This document shows, piece after piece, positions 55,660-63,750 of a stretch of 64,000 bases of DNA. Origin of the DNA: Paraburkholderia terricola (GTDB lineage Bacteria; Pseudomonadota; Gammaproteobacteria; Burkholderiales; Burkholderiaceae). The stretch spans positions 37,794-101,793 of the forward strand of contig NZ_FRAB01000022.1 of NCBI RefSeq assembly GCF_900142195.1, written 5' to 3'. Each line of letters begins with the position of its first letter. The stretch's first letter is position 1. The notes below the pieces were generated by a model. It searched no databases, had not been told where the DNA came from, and saw only the letters and a program-made list of their open reading frames with translations. The position numbers and the translations under genes were made by a program.

Positions 55660-56058
55660 TTACGGCAATGAATTCGCGTTTGCCCTCTGTGTGTTTCTGA
55701 GTGGGTGAACTTGCTGCGCGATCAGCCGGATAGAGTTAAAACAAGCGGCCTCAGCATAAGAAGTATCGAAATAGAGTTGCAAACTACCGCTCGGTCTTAC
55801 TGTCATCGTGAACGCCTTGAGCTCCAAATACTCGTCATTAACCGCCAGTGAGTCAAGACAGCTGCGATTTTTCGAGTTCTTCTGTTTGAAGACTGCCATG
55901 GCAGTTGCTGCGGCCTCCTTTGTCAAAACGAGATGTACTCCGTCCCGATGGTCGAACCCAAGAACATCGTTCATATCGAATCGCTTACCGTCCGCAATGC
56001 TGAGTGAAACGCAGTACTGATAGGCGTCTGGATGTGACGTGCTCCCTTTTCGCGTCAT
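55660..56058 (-). CDS. Hypothetical protein
   Basis: A 132-aa protein of no recognised family. No signal peptide or membrane helix. The sequence has a mixed alpha/beta look (YQYCVSLSIADGKRFDMNDVLGFD, LELKAFTMTVRPSGSLQLYFD). Codon use is less GC-biased than in the core genes, as in the whole 55-63 kb stretch. ATG 56058 and TTG 56070 are both possible starts; neither has a clear ribosome-binding site. It is divergent from the SUMF1-domain lipoprotein, convergent with the membrane protein, and could belong to the secretion-effector island. Confidence 0.55.
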   Translation of the reverse strand: MTRKGSTSHPDAYQYCVSLSIADGKRFDMNDVLGFDHRDGVHLVLTKEAAATAMAVFKQKNSKNRSCLDSLAVNDEYLELKAFTMTVRPSGSLQLYFDTSYAEAACFNSIRLIAQQVHPLRNTQRANANSLP

Positions 56059-56136
56059 GACTTGTTGCAATTGAAAACGTCGAAAAATTCAGATCGAACT
56101 TATAATCTATTTACTACTCGCCCGGAGTTTGATCGT

Positions 56137-57063
56137 ATGCATTTGCCATTACCGAAGCTCGTTAATCTTACAGTTCTCCCACTGACGGTATTCGCATTTT
56201 CTTTCCCGGCATGCAGCCAGACAGGCCAATCTCCCGAAGTCAACGCGCTCGTCAAAAAATCGCTTGCGGATATGGTTTTTGTGAAGGGCGGGACATTCAC
56301 GATGGGGGACTTCGGTGCGCAAGTGACACCGGAAAAACTTCCTCTCACGTCGCAACAAGAGAACAAACCTGCTCACCCCGTAACGCTGGATAGTTTTTCG
56401 ATCGGCAAGTACAAAGTCACGTACGCAGACCTTGATGTCTATACCGCTGCGACTGGCAAACCATCGTGGCCGCAAGACAAAGCCGACCGACAATATAAGG
56501 CCACCGATCACCCGGCCGGCGTTCCCTGGCAGATGGCCAAAGACTATTGCGAGTGGCTCGGCAAGCAAAGCGGCGCGCCGATCGACCTGCCTACCGAAGC
56601 GCAATGGGAATACGCCGCCCGTTCAGGTGGCAAGCCGGTAACTTTCGGAACGAACAACGGCAAGTACGAAGCGGATCACAATCTGCCCTCCGTCGATACT
56701 GTCGAACAGAAATACACGCCTGACACGGCTGTTTCGCAATATATTTATCCTGTCGGCAAATATCCGCCGAACGCCTTGGGTCTTTACGATATCGGTGTCG
56801 ACGGCCGCGACTGGGTCAACGACTGGTTTGCCCCCGACTACTACGAACACTCGCCGGCCAGGAATCCCACGGGACCCGCGAGCGGAACCATGAAAGTAAT
56901 TCGCGGCGCGGAAGGTGACAACGCGGAAACCGCCATGACGGTTTACCGCTACAAGGCGCCACCGGCCGGTTACGTTGTCAAGACCAAGGACGGGCGCACA
57001 CTAGGACCCACGGCTGTCACGTTGACCTTCCGTTGCGCGGTGCAAAAAACCAGCCCGCTATGA
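56137..57063 (+). CDS. SUMF1/formylglycine-generating-enzyme-domain lipoprotein
   Basis: A 308-aa protein. An N-terminal signal with possible lipobox FPAC (Cys about 26) is followed by an FGE-sulfatase (SUMF1) domain: MVFVKGGTFTMGDFG, HPVTLDSFSIGKYKVTYAD, PWQMAKDYCEWLG, DLPTEAQWEYAAR and NALGLYDIGVDGRDWVND. The cysteine pair needed for copper-dependent formylglycine formation was not seen in the expected C-terminal part, so a binding role is more likely than catalysis. GGAG lies 10 nt before ATG 56137. It is tail-to-tail (16 bp) with the 750-aa candidate effector. Envelope lipoproteins with this domain occur beside T6SS cargo. Confidence 0.8.
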   Translation: MHLPLPKLVNLTVLPLTVFAFSFPACSQTGQSPEVNALVKKSLADMVFVKGGTFTMGDFGAQVTPEKLPLTSQQENKPAHPVTLDSFSIGKYKVTYADLDVYTAATGKPSWPQDKADRQYKATDHPAGVPWQMAKDYCEWLGKQSGAPIDLPTEAQWEYAARSGGKPVTFGTNNGKYEADHNLPSVDTVEQKYTPDTAVSQYIYPVGKYPPNALGLYDIGVDGRDWVNDWFAPDYYEHSPARNPTGPASGTMKVIRGAEGDNAETAMTVYRYKAPPAGYVVKTKDGRTLGPTAVTLTFRCAVQKTSPL

Positions 57064-57079
57064 GTTTCGCGGCATGTCG

Positions 57080-59332
57080 TCAAACCACCCGCACGTCCGG
57101 CATGTTGTCGTAGAACGGGTGTCTGCCCACGGCAGCCTGAAACTGGTAATCGCTCGACTCGACCTGCGCAACGGCATAGCCTGGTGTGGGGTCGACTTTC
57201 AGCATCGCCTGCAGGCTGTCGTAGTAGTCGTCAATTTCTTTTGCGTCTCCCGTCGGAGCACTCGTCAGCGACATCTCGAGAAATTCCTTCAGTTGTTGGC
57301 GCCGCACGATAATGTCGCCAGAGCGCCCCTGCGGATGGATGTGCTGCACGACGTTGTTCAGATCGTGTTTGGTGTGTGACCATTTGAGGATCTGCTTGAC
57401 AGCGTCCTTCCGATTCCCATACCAGCGACCGTATTTGTGGTTGGCCATATCGATCCCATCAGCCGCGTACCAATGGCGAGTCAACTGATAGATCATGATG
57501 CCCTTCGCTTCGGGCGTCGCGTACTGCAGCATCCATGGATTGGCGAGCACGCGGTTCATCAATTCCACGCGTGCCGCCTCTTTCTCGTATTCTGCGATGA
57601 GGTCTGTGAAAAGCCTGTTTATCTCATCGACTTCCTGGCCGACGGTCGAGGCCAGATCCTGAATGCCTTGAATGACCATCACCTGAATATGCGAGAAGGC
57701 GTTAAAGGCGGTCGTCTCGACGAACTTCAATCGCTGGAAGTTCGCGTGATAAAGCTGGTAGAAGAACCATTTGACAAATTCGGCGATGCGCAGCGCGTCG
57801 ACCGAGATCTCGATGTCGCCTTTTGCTCCTACGCCAAGGCATAGTCCTGCCTTCGCCTTGATTCTGAAACGGCCAGCCGCGTAGCTCACGTCAAGCATGC
57901 AGGTGAGGCCGGCACCCGCCATCGCAGTGACCGTATCGCCCACCTTGGCGAACGGCTTGTATTTGCCACTGGGACCCGTCTTTGCGGGCTCCATCCACTC
58001 GAGTGCTCCTTCAAGCGACAAGTCCGCACGTGCACCGGCAAACACGTCGAGGTCTGCATTGGCGCTTGGATCGACCGGCTTGCCCCCCACCTTGATCTCG
58101 CGTTGCTTGGTGGTCGGGTTATCGACTGCGGCGCCGTACAGGCCCAAGTCCTTACGCTTTTCATCGCGATAGTCGACAACCACACCCAACTGCGCGACCA
58201 TGCTCGCACCGACCATCCCAGACAAGCCCAGCTCGCACTTGAAGCGGACTGCACCGAGCGGGTACGGCTTGCCGTCATCGCCATCCAGGCTCCACATCCA
58301 GCCGGCGATGTCCGGATAATAGAAGGCACCAGAAACCTTGCCCTCGGCAATGGCGAATTCGGCTTGCGCCGATGCCTTGATGGCCACACGGCCCTTTTGC
58401 GGTTGCCACTCGGTGTCCAGTCCCGCGCCGGCCAGATATCGCATCAATTGCGCCTTGGCCTCGATGCTGACGTTGTTGCCGAAGGCGGTCTGCTTAGGTT
58501 TCTCCGCTTCTTTCTTCTCGCCCTCGCCGCGATCAACCGGTTCTTCCGCGCCGGCGCTATAAGTGAGGTCCTTGTTCCACTCTTCCGCCCACGCGAAAAG
58601 CGTCCCGGTCACGTGCTTCTCGACGATCTCGGATGACACCTTTGTCTTTTCGTACAACTGCGACTTGATGCCGCTCTCGCGGCTGATCAACACCCCTTCC
58701 TTCAGCTTGTCGACGTCAATCTTGTATTTGCCGTTCGCGTTCTTCTTGATGAAGCTTTTCGCGCCCGTTTCTTTTTCTTCCTTGCGGCCCTTCATGTCTT
58801 CGAAGGCGGCCGGACCGAATTTATGCCAACCTGGTTTGATCTTGTTCGAGCGTACGTAGTGCAGCTTGTACTTGGCGAACTTGACGGATTTTTTTCCATC
58901 GCCATCGATGTGAATAGGGATCAGCTCGACCATGGTGAGGTCTTTGCTATCTAACTTGCTGAGTGGCTCCAGCTCCTTTTTGAGCGCCTTGTGCGCGGTC
59001 TCGCGTTCTTTTAGCGCATCGTCGACGGCGGCCTTGTGCGACTCCCCGGCACGCGGATCGGACATGTGGTTCTGCACGTCCTCAGCGTATGCCTTCAGCA
59101 CCACATCGAGCTTTTCATTGGCCTTGTGAAATTTGTCGACCCGGTCATGCAGCAGATTGCATTCGCTCTGCAGACCGCTGACGTCCTCCGCCGGCACGAG
59201 AATGAACTCGCCGGTCTCGGGCCGGAAGTAAAGCATGGGCGCCGGATCGTGCGGCACGTGCACGAGACTGTTGGGTGTCGTGTTAGTGGTGCCGTTGCCA
59301 TCGGGTGCGTGGCTTGTGCTCGGAGTGCTCAT
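57080..59332 (-). CDS. VgrG-linked protein of unknown family, candidate T6SS cargo effector
   Basis: A 750-aa protein not recognised. The N-terminal 30 residues are Ser/Thr/Asn-rich, then a charged helical region (about 55-125, coiled-coil-like, ALKERETAHKALKKELE) and a Lys/Glu-rich linker (about 255-285). From 285 to 500 there are alternating Gly/Ala-rich beta-like stretches (LAGAGLDTEW, ELGLSGMVGASMVAQLG, MAGAGLTCMLDVSYAAG, CLGVGAKGDIEIS). A helical C-terminal region (about 510-640) with amphipathic segments follows, then a hydrophilic end. No signal peptide. It follows vgrG by 72 bp on the same strand, the usual place of a VgrG-delivered toxin. Confidence 0.7.
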   Translation of the reverse strand: MSTPSTSHAPDGNGTTNTTPNSLVHVPHDPAPMLYFRPETGEFILVPAEDVSGLQSECNLLHDRVDKFHKANEKLDVVLKAYAEDVQNHMSDPRAGESHKAAVDDALKERETAHKALKKELEPLSKLDSKDLTMVELIPIHIDGDGKKSVKFAKYKLHYVRSNKIKPGWHKFGPAAFEDMKGRKEEKETGAKSFIKKNANGKYKIDVDKLKEGVLISRESGIKSQLYEKTKVSSEIVEKHVTGTLFAWAEEWNKDLTYSAGAEEPVDRGEGEKKEAEKPKQTAFGNNVSIEAKAQLMRYLAGAGLDTEWQPQKGRVAIKASAQAEFAIAEGKVSGAFYYPDIAGWMWSLDGDDGKPYPLGAVRFKCELGLSGMVGASMVAQLGVVVDYRDEKRKDLGLYGAAVDNPTTKQREIKVGGKPVDPSANADLDVFAGARADLSLEGALEWMEPAKTGPSGKYKPFAKVGDTVTAMAGAGLTCMLDVSYAAGRFRIKAKAGLCLGVGAKGDIEISVDALRIAEFVKWFFYQLYHANFQRLKFVETTAFNAFSHIQVMVIQGIQDLASTVGQEVDEINRLFTDLIAEYEKEAARVELMNRVLANPWMLQYATPEAKGIMIYQLTRHWYAADGIDMANHKYGRWYGNRKDAVKQILKWSHTKHDLNNVVQHIHPQGRSGDIIVRRQQLKEFLEMSLTSAPTGDAKEIDDYYDSLQAMLKVDPTPGYAVAQVESSDYQFQAAVGRHPFYDNMPDVRVV

Positions 59333-59404
59333 GGGTGTCGGTCTGCTTGAATGGGCAAATGAATAGGCGCATCCATAGGACGCGCGCGTGTTCTTCGGCC
59401 AGAG

Positions 59405-62089
59405 TCAGGTGTCGAGGAAAACTTTCAACGCGCTTGGCGCGCTTGTCATGATGCGCGAGGTCAGGCCTTGTTCATCGGTCATGCCCTCGAACACTTTGCC
59501 TTCCGCAGTCTCGACGCGGTAGCGCACATAGGGCGCGGGGTCGCCAGTATGTTTGTCGTGAATCTTGAACTGCTCGTTGTATGGGCCTTCGCCGGAAGGG
59601 AGTGTCGGCGGTCTGCTCGAAAGACTGGTCGGGCCGGCGAAGGAATGGCTGCTGCCCTTGATATCGATTTTTCCCGGCGCGTGAATTTCGATGTTTCCGT
59701 CTTTAATCCGGATGTAGGCGCCGCCACTCGTCAGGAGAATGTCCTGTTTCGCGACCACCTCGACCTTCTCCATCGCCGACAGCAGCTTCAGACTTTTTTG
59801 GGCGGTAACTTCAATGTTGTCAGACTGGGCCTGGATTTCTACCTTGCCCTTTGCGGCAAACAGTTTCATGCCCGCGTTCTGCACGAACAGGCTGATTTTC
59901 TCGCCGACGCTTGCGAGTAGTGATTTGCCAGTTGCGATGTGCGTACTCTGGCCGCTGACCAGGTTTATGTGCTCCGTTGCCGCGATGTGAGCGGATTTTT
60001 GCGTCGACATCGCGATGCCCGATGGCGTCGCGAACAGCATGATCGGCTCCTTGAAGCCGTTGGCATTGCCAGTGCCACCGCCTGCGGTATTGCCACCGCT
60101 ACCTGTTACGCCCGCTACGCTGTTCTGTGTCGCATCGGTAAAAGTTTTGAGCGAGTCGTGACCGTCTTTCAGGCTTTCGGCCTGATGCGTTTCGCTCGCC
60201 TGGCTTAGCGACTCGATCACGCTCTCGGAATTGACTAGCTGACTGCGCGCGTCACGGACGTCGAGGGGCTGGCTTGATATTCCGGTCGTTGGATGCGTCG
60301 ACACGTACATGCCTTGTGCGGCCCGGACCGCACCGTATGCATCCGACTTCAGATCGAAGCCGCTGCCGAGGTACGCACCGCGCGAATTGCCCGTCTGCGC
60401 GATCAGATACCCCAGATGAAGCTGCGAGTTCGCGCTGCTGCTGTACATCTGCAGCCGGTTCTGGCCGGTGGCATCGTCCATCACCATCTGGTTGTAGCCG
60501 CTGCCCTGAAACTCCTTCGACTTGTAGCCGGACAGGATGCCGTTCGAATGCCAGTCGGGAGTCTTTGCGCCGTTATAGACGCGGCCCGTAACGAGCGGCT
60601 TGTCGCAGTCGCCGTCGAGGAACGAGACGATCACCTCTTCACCGATGCGGGGTACGTGGACGCCACCGTGTCCGCCACCTGCATTCGATTGGGATACGCG
60701 CATCCAGCATGAGGCGTTCTCGTCGCCAGGATTCAGGCGGTCCCAGTGCATCTGGACTTTGACCCGGTTCAACGAATCCGTGAAGACCTCTTCGCTCTGC
60801 GGTCCGACCACGGTTGCGGTCTGCACGCTCATTTCGGGCTTGTGGTGCTCGAACGGACTGCGGAAAGGGATGGCCTTGCGCTGCGCTTCGACCGTCGCCA
60901 TGAAGAAGCCTTCACTGCCGTCGCTACCTTTAACGACGAGCGTCTGATCGGCTCCATGCTGAGCCCGCGCCGCGGCGATTGTCTGTTTCAGGCTATGCGG
61001 GAAGTCCGTCGTGCCACCGGAGACCGGCAGGTTATTCTCGATGACCCATTCGACATCGACCACAGCGAACTGTCGGTCCTGCTGACTGCCGGTGTCGTGC
61101 TCCGGGTGGTTTTGCAGCTCGAACCAGCGGCCTGCGTCGATGCGACGGACTGCGCCTGCGCCGTGGAAACGCTTCGCTTGCGATTCCCATTCCTCCATCC
61201 TCACCTTCGAGAGGTGATCACCGCGGTCCTGCTGTCCGTACGTATACGCGCCCGTGTACTCGTACACTTCGGCCTGCTGCGGCAGGTTGCCCTGAGTAGT
61301 CAGCGTCGGGATCGTCGTGCCCTTGGGATTGGCAGGTGCTGACGGGGCCTTGTAGTCAAACGTACGGGTAGTAAGCGTCGTGCTTTGCAGCGTGCGCGTA
61401 CCGCTCCACTGCACGAAGGCATCGGTTTCGCTGTTGGTGCCCGAGCGGTAGAAATTCACCACCTGCGGCGAAAGCGGTCGCAGGCTGCCGATATCGTCGG
61501 TGACCACCAGCGCGTGCGATTTGCCGTCAGTGGCCTGCTCGAAGTAGCCGAACAGGCCTTCCGTTTCCATCAGCCGGTGACAGAAATTCCAGTCGTCCTC
61601 GTACTGCACGCAGAACGAACGCTGAGGCAAAGGATTGCGCAATGAGAACCGGAATGCACCCTGCGCCTGCGGATGCATATTAAATACATCGGTGAGAATT
61701 TCATCGACGGCTTTATCCTGCCAGATGCGCGCATCTTTTCTGAAACGCAGAAAATGCATCCAGGAGACGAAGCCGATCTGATAACTGGTAATCGCGCTAT
61801 CAGAGCCTAACCGGCGGGCGGTATGAACATAACCGTGGTGAGGGGCGTACGGCTGATCGGTTTGCTGGATCCAGAGCGTGACCGGCTGGGCGATCAGCGT
61901 TTTCAGCTCGATATTGTCGTTGGTTGAAACGGCATCCAGAGTAAATTCGTAATCACGGCCTAGGCGCGAATGGCTCAACAGCCTTTGCGGCAAAAGGACG
62001 TTAGTACCCAGTGGCGTATCGAGTTTCAGCAGCCGGTCGCTTTGCAACAATCCGCCTTTTATCGCCGCGATAATGTCCTGCGCACCCAT
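59405..62089 (-). CDS. vgrG: Type VI secretion spike protein VgrG (TssI) with C-terminal extension
   Basis: An 894-aa VgrG. It has the gp27-like N-terminal domain (about 1-400, with LSHSRLGRDYEFTLDAVS and QYEDDWNFCHRLMETEGLFGYFEQ), the gp5-like OB domain (about 440-530, QMHWDRLNPGDENASCWMRVSQ and VPRIGEEVIVSFLDGDCDKP), a DUF2345-type beta-helix region (about 690-830), and a short transthyretin-like tail (QFKIHDKHTGDPAPYVRYRVET...). The tail may bind cargo. AGAGGTGGT precedes the ATG. It is an orphan: no tssA-M genes are in the window. Confidence 0.95.
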   Translation of the reverse strand: MGAQDIIAAIKGGLLQSDRLLKLDTPLGTNVLLPQRLLSHSRLGRDYEFTLDAVSTNDNIELKTLIAQPVTLWIQQTDQPYAPHHGYVHTARRLGSDSAITSYQIGFVSWMHFLRFRKDARIWQDKAVDEILTDVFNMHPQAQGAFRFSLRNPLPQRSFCVQYEDDWNFCHRLMETEGLFGYFEQATDGKSHALVVTDDIGSLRPLSPQVVNFYRSGTNSETDAFVQWSGTRTLQSTTLTTRTFDYKAPSAPANPKGTTIPTLTTQGNLPQQAEVYEYTGAYTYGQQDRGDHLSKVRMEEWESQAKRFHGAGAVRRIDAGRWFELQNHPEHDTGSQQDRQFAVVDVEWVIENNLPVSGGTTDFPHSLKQTIAAARAQHGADQTLVVKGSDGSEGFFMATVEAQRKAIPFRSPFEHHKPEMSVQTATVVGPQSEEVFTDSLNRVKVQMHWDRLNPGDENASCWMRVSQSNAGGGHGGVHVPRIGEEVIVSFLDGDCDKPLVTGRVYNGAKTPDWHSNGILSGYKSKEFQGSGYNQMVMDDATGQNRLQMYSSSANSQLHLGYLIAQTGNSRGAYLGSGFDLKSDAYGAVRAAQGMYVSTHPTTGISSQPLDVRDARSQLVNSESVIESLSQASETHQAESLKDGHDSLKTFTDATQNSVAGVTGSGGNTAGGGTGNANGFKEPIMLFATPSGIAMSTQKSAHIAATEHINLVSGQSTHIATGKSLLASVGEKISLFVQNAGMKLFAAKGKVEIQAQSDNIEVTAQKSLKLLSAMEKVEVVAKQDILLTSGGAYIRIKDGNIEIHAPGKIDIKGSSHSFAGPTSLSSRPPTLPSGEGPYNEQFKIHDKHTGDPAPYVRYRVETAEGKVFEGMTDEQGLTSRIMTSAPSALKVFLDT

Positions 62090-62132
62090 ACCACCTCTTT
62101 TTATGCAAATTGCGCCCCCGCGCCATCGCGCG

Positions 62133-62162
62133 ATAATACAAAAGATAAGACGTTTGCAGCAA
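62133..62162 (-). promoter_or_regulatory. Predicted promoter of vgrG
   Basis: Read leftward, TTGCTG (62157-62162), an 18-bp spacer and TATTAT (62133-62138) lie about 44 bp upstream of the vgrG ATG at 62089, in an AT-rich 248-bp gap. A separate promoter would allow vgrG expression independent of the PAAR gene. Confidence 0.55.
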
Positions 62163-62337
62163 TCACATATTCAAAAACAAATGTTAAATCGGAATTTGTT
62201 CCGCCTTGATTTGGCGCGCATATGAATTCGGTAAAAACAACATGTACGCCCATAATTGCTGCAACAAAGATTCTTGGCTTTTTTGGGGTATCTCGCCCGT
62301 CGCCGGTTAAGCCAGCGACAGAGGCATGAGTTTCTGG

Positions 62338-62625
62338 TTAGGCATCGACGGACATCATCTGCTGCGAGGACACGAGCCGCGGCGGCGGATGGCAGCCGCA
62401 TACACATAGATCGTCGCTTAACGCAGCGTGCCTTCCGTCCGGCGCGGTCATAACCTGGCGCGGTCCATCACACTGGATTTTCCCCGCTGTATTGCAAGCG
62501 GGGCATGCGACCGGATCCCCTTCATGGGCGACGTCTTTATCGCTCAATTGAATAGAGGTGGGGACTGCCTGAATGACGCCGTTGGCTGTCGTCTTGTCGC
62601 CGTTCAAAATCAGATATCGTTTCAT
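62338..62625 (-). CDS. PAAR-motif spike-tip protein
   Basis: A 95-aa PAAR-like protein that would cap the VgrG trimer. The start MKRYLILNGDKTTANG and the middle DKDVAHEGDPVACPACNTAGKIQCDGPRQ carry the turn and Cys/His pattern of the family, with CVCGCHPPPRL near the end. It is short, with no toxin domain attached. GGAAG precedes ATG 62625. It is upstream of vgrG on the same strand. Confidence 0.88.
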   Translation of the reverse strand: MKRYLILNGDKTTANGVIQAVPTSIQLSDKDVAHEGDPVACPACNTAGKIQCDGPRQVMTAPDGRHAALSDDLCVCGCHPPPRLVSSQQMMSVDA

Positions 62626-62690
62626 GATGCTTCCGAGGTTCGAAATTTTCGCGCATTCAACCCTGTTTGGTGGGTCGTCATGTCGGCCGC

Positions 62691-63146
62691 CTACGCTTTT
62701 TCCTCAGTGTACGCGACGCTTGTCGTGACAATCATTGAGCGCAGATCGGCATGCACAGTAAGCGTTCCCCAATTGAAGACGAATGTGTCCGCGCCGATCG
62801 TCGAAGACACACAAGGCGATTGCGCTTCGAATGCGATCAACTTTGACAGCTTCTTCTTTTCCTTCACAAGATCCTCCTCAGTCGCCGACCAGTCGATTTT
62901 TTTCGCCACGCCGTCCAGCCAAACGAGGTCGACCATTGCGAGCCTTTGCTTGCAATATCGGGCCGTCACGCCGAAGGTCTTTCCCCAAATCTCCACATTC
63001 GCGATGCCATAGTTTTCCCAGTCGCCGTACTTCGCCAGTTCCTTCGCAACAGTCAATGGCAATTCCTCAGGCGACGGTCTGCCGCGAAAGAGGCTCGTCG
63101 ACTCATCAATGCTCAACGTGCCCGTTGAGAAATCAAACGTGGCCAT
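62691..63146 (-). CDS. Immunity-like hypothetical protein beside a broken Rhs tip
   Basis: A 151-aa cytoplasmic-looking protein of no recognised family. It is acidic/hydrophobic with a mid-region GDWENYGIANVEIWG and a beta-rich C-terminus (TFVFNWGTLTVHADLRSMIV). GGGAG lies 8 nt before ATG 63146. It starts 4 bp after the stop of the Rhs-associated C-terminal fragment, which is the usual toxin-immunity arrangement. The immunity role is inferred from position only. Confidence 0.65.
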   Translation of the reverse strand: MATFDFSTGTLSIDESTSLFRGRPSPEELPLTVAKELAKYGDWENYGIANVEIWGKTFGVTARYCKQRLAMVDLVWLDGVAKKIDWSATEEDLVKEKKKLSKLIAFEAQSPCVSSTIGADTFVFNWGTLTVHADLRSMIVTTSVAYTEEKA

Positions 63147-63150
63147 CCAG

Positions 63151-63587
63151 TTAACTCCCAAACTTCAAAACGTTGCCACCAACGAGGCTGCCCTTGTCGG
63201 CGCTCGATACGAAATACTGAGCGCCACCGCCCTTGCCCAGGTTCGGATTGGCGAGCGATTGCCCCTTCGCTACGCAAATGTCCTTCGTGACGACGAACGC
63301 CCTCAGTTGGCTTCTCATCGGCCGGGCGCCGGCGGTATTGCCCGCATGCGAAATCTGCGTCATGTCGTTGTACTCGCGCGCTGACCCACCCGTGTTGAGA
63401 ATCGTGCGAGCGTCGGAGAAATAATTGCCGGGCAACGCAGTCGCGATCTTGTCAGGCGGCGCATAAACCGTCTGGTACCCAGATCATAGTAGCGATGCCG
63501 GTTATACGCGAGGCCGGTCTCTTCGTCGAGTTGCTGCCCCTGGAAACGGATCGGGTTGCGCGGAGCCACGCTTACGCCGAAACTCAT
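63151..63587 (-). pseudogene. Rhs-core / C-terminal toxin remnant with frameshift
   Basis: Read leftward from 63587, one frame encodes the end of an Rhs core: NPIRFQGQQLDEETGLAYNRHRYYDLGTRRF. The expected continuation SPDPIGL is missing. From about 63478 a different frame, shifted by two, encodes about 107 residues (VYAPPDKIATALPGNYFSD ... SLANPNLGKGGGAQYFVSS ... VLKFGS) up to the stop at 63151, like the tail of an Rhs toxin. A stop (TAG) lies directly upstream of 63587 in the first frame. So the Rhs gene lacks its 5' part and is broken at the core-toxin junction. Confidence 0.75.
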
Positions 63588-63633
63588 TCGCTACGTCGAG
63601 AACGGTACATGGCCGATATCGAACAACGTCATT

Positions 63634-63683
63634 CATGCCGCTAGCGGCATGACACGGGTTATGCCGACTCCCCGATTATGCCG
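63634..63683. repeat. Palindrome and direct repeats next to the recombinase 3' end
   Basis: The 18-bp perfect palindrome CATGCCGCTAGCGGCATG (63634-63651) is followed by two direct copies of TTATGCCG (63659-63666 and 63676-63683), 17 bp apart. They sit between the Rhs remnant and the tyrosine-recombinase stop (63751). Such arrays mark the ends of elements with tyrosine-recombinase genes (for example recombinase-in-trio elements). The rest of 63588-63750 holds no gene. Confidence 0.55.
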
Positions 63684-63750
63684 CGTCATGAATCCACGGA
63701 CACAACGGTTGGCGGATCTCTATTCCCGGTCGCTCCGGTTGTCGGCATTA

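Noticed and set aside
55660..63146. A complete type VI secretion system
   Set aside because: Only vgrG, PAAR and accessory genes are present; no sheath, baseplate, membrane-complex or ClpV genes are in the window, so it is an orphan spike island.
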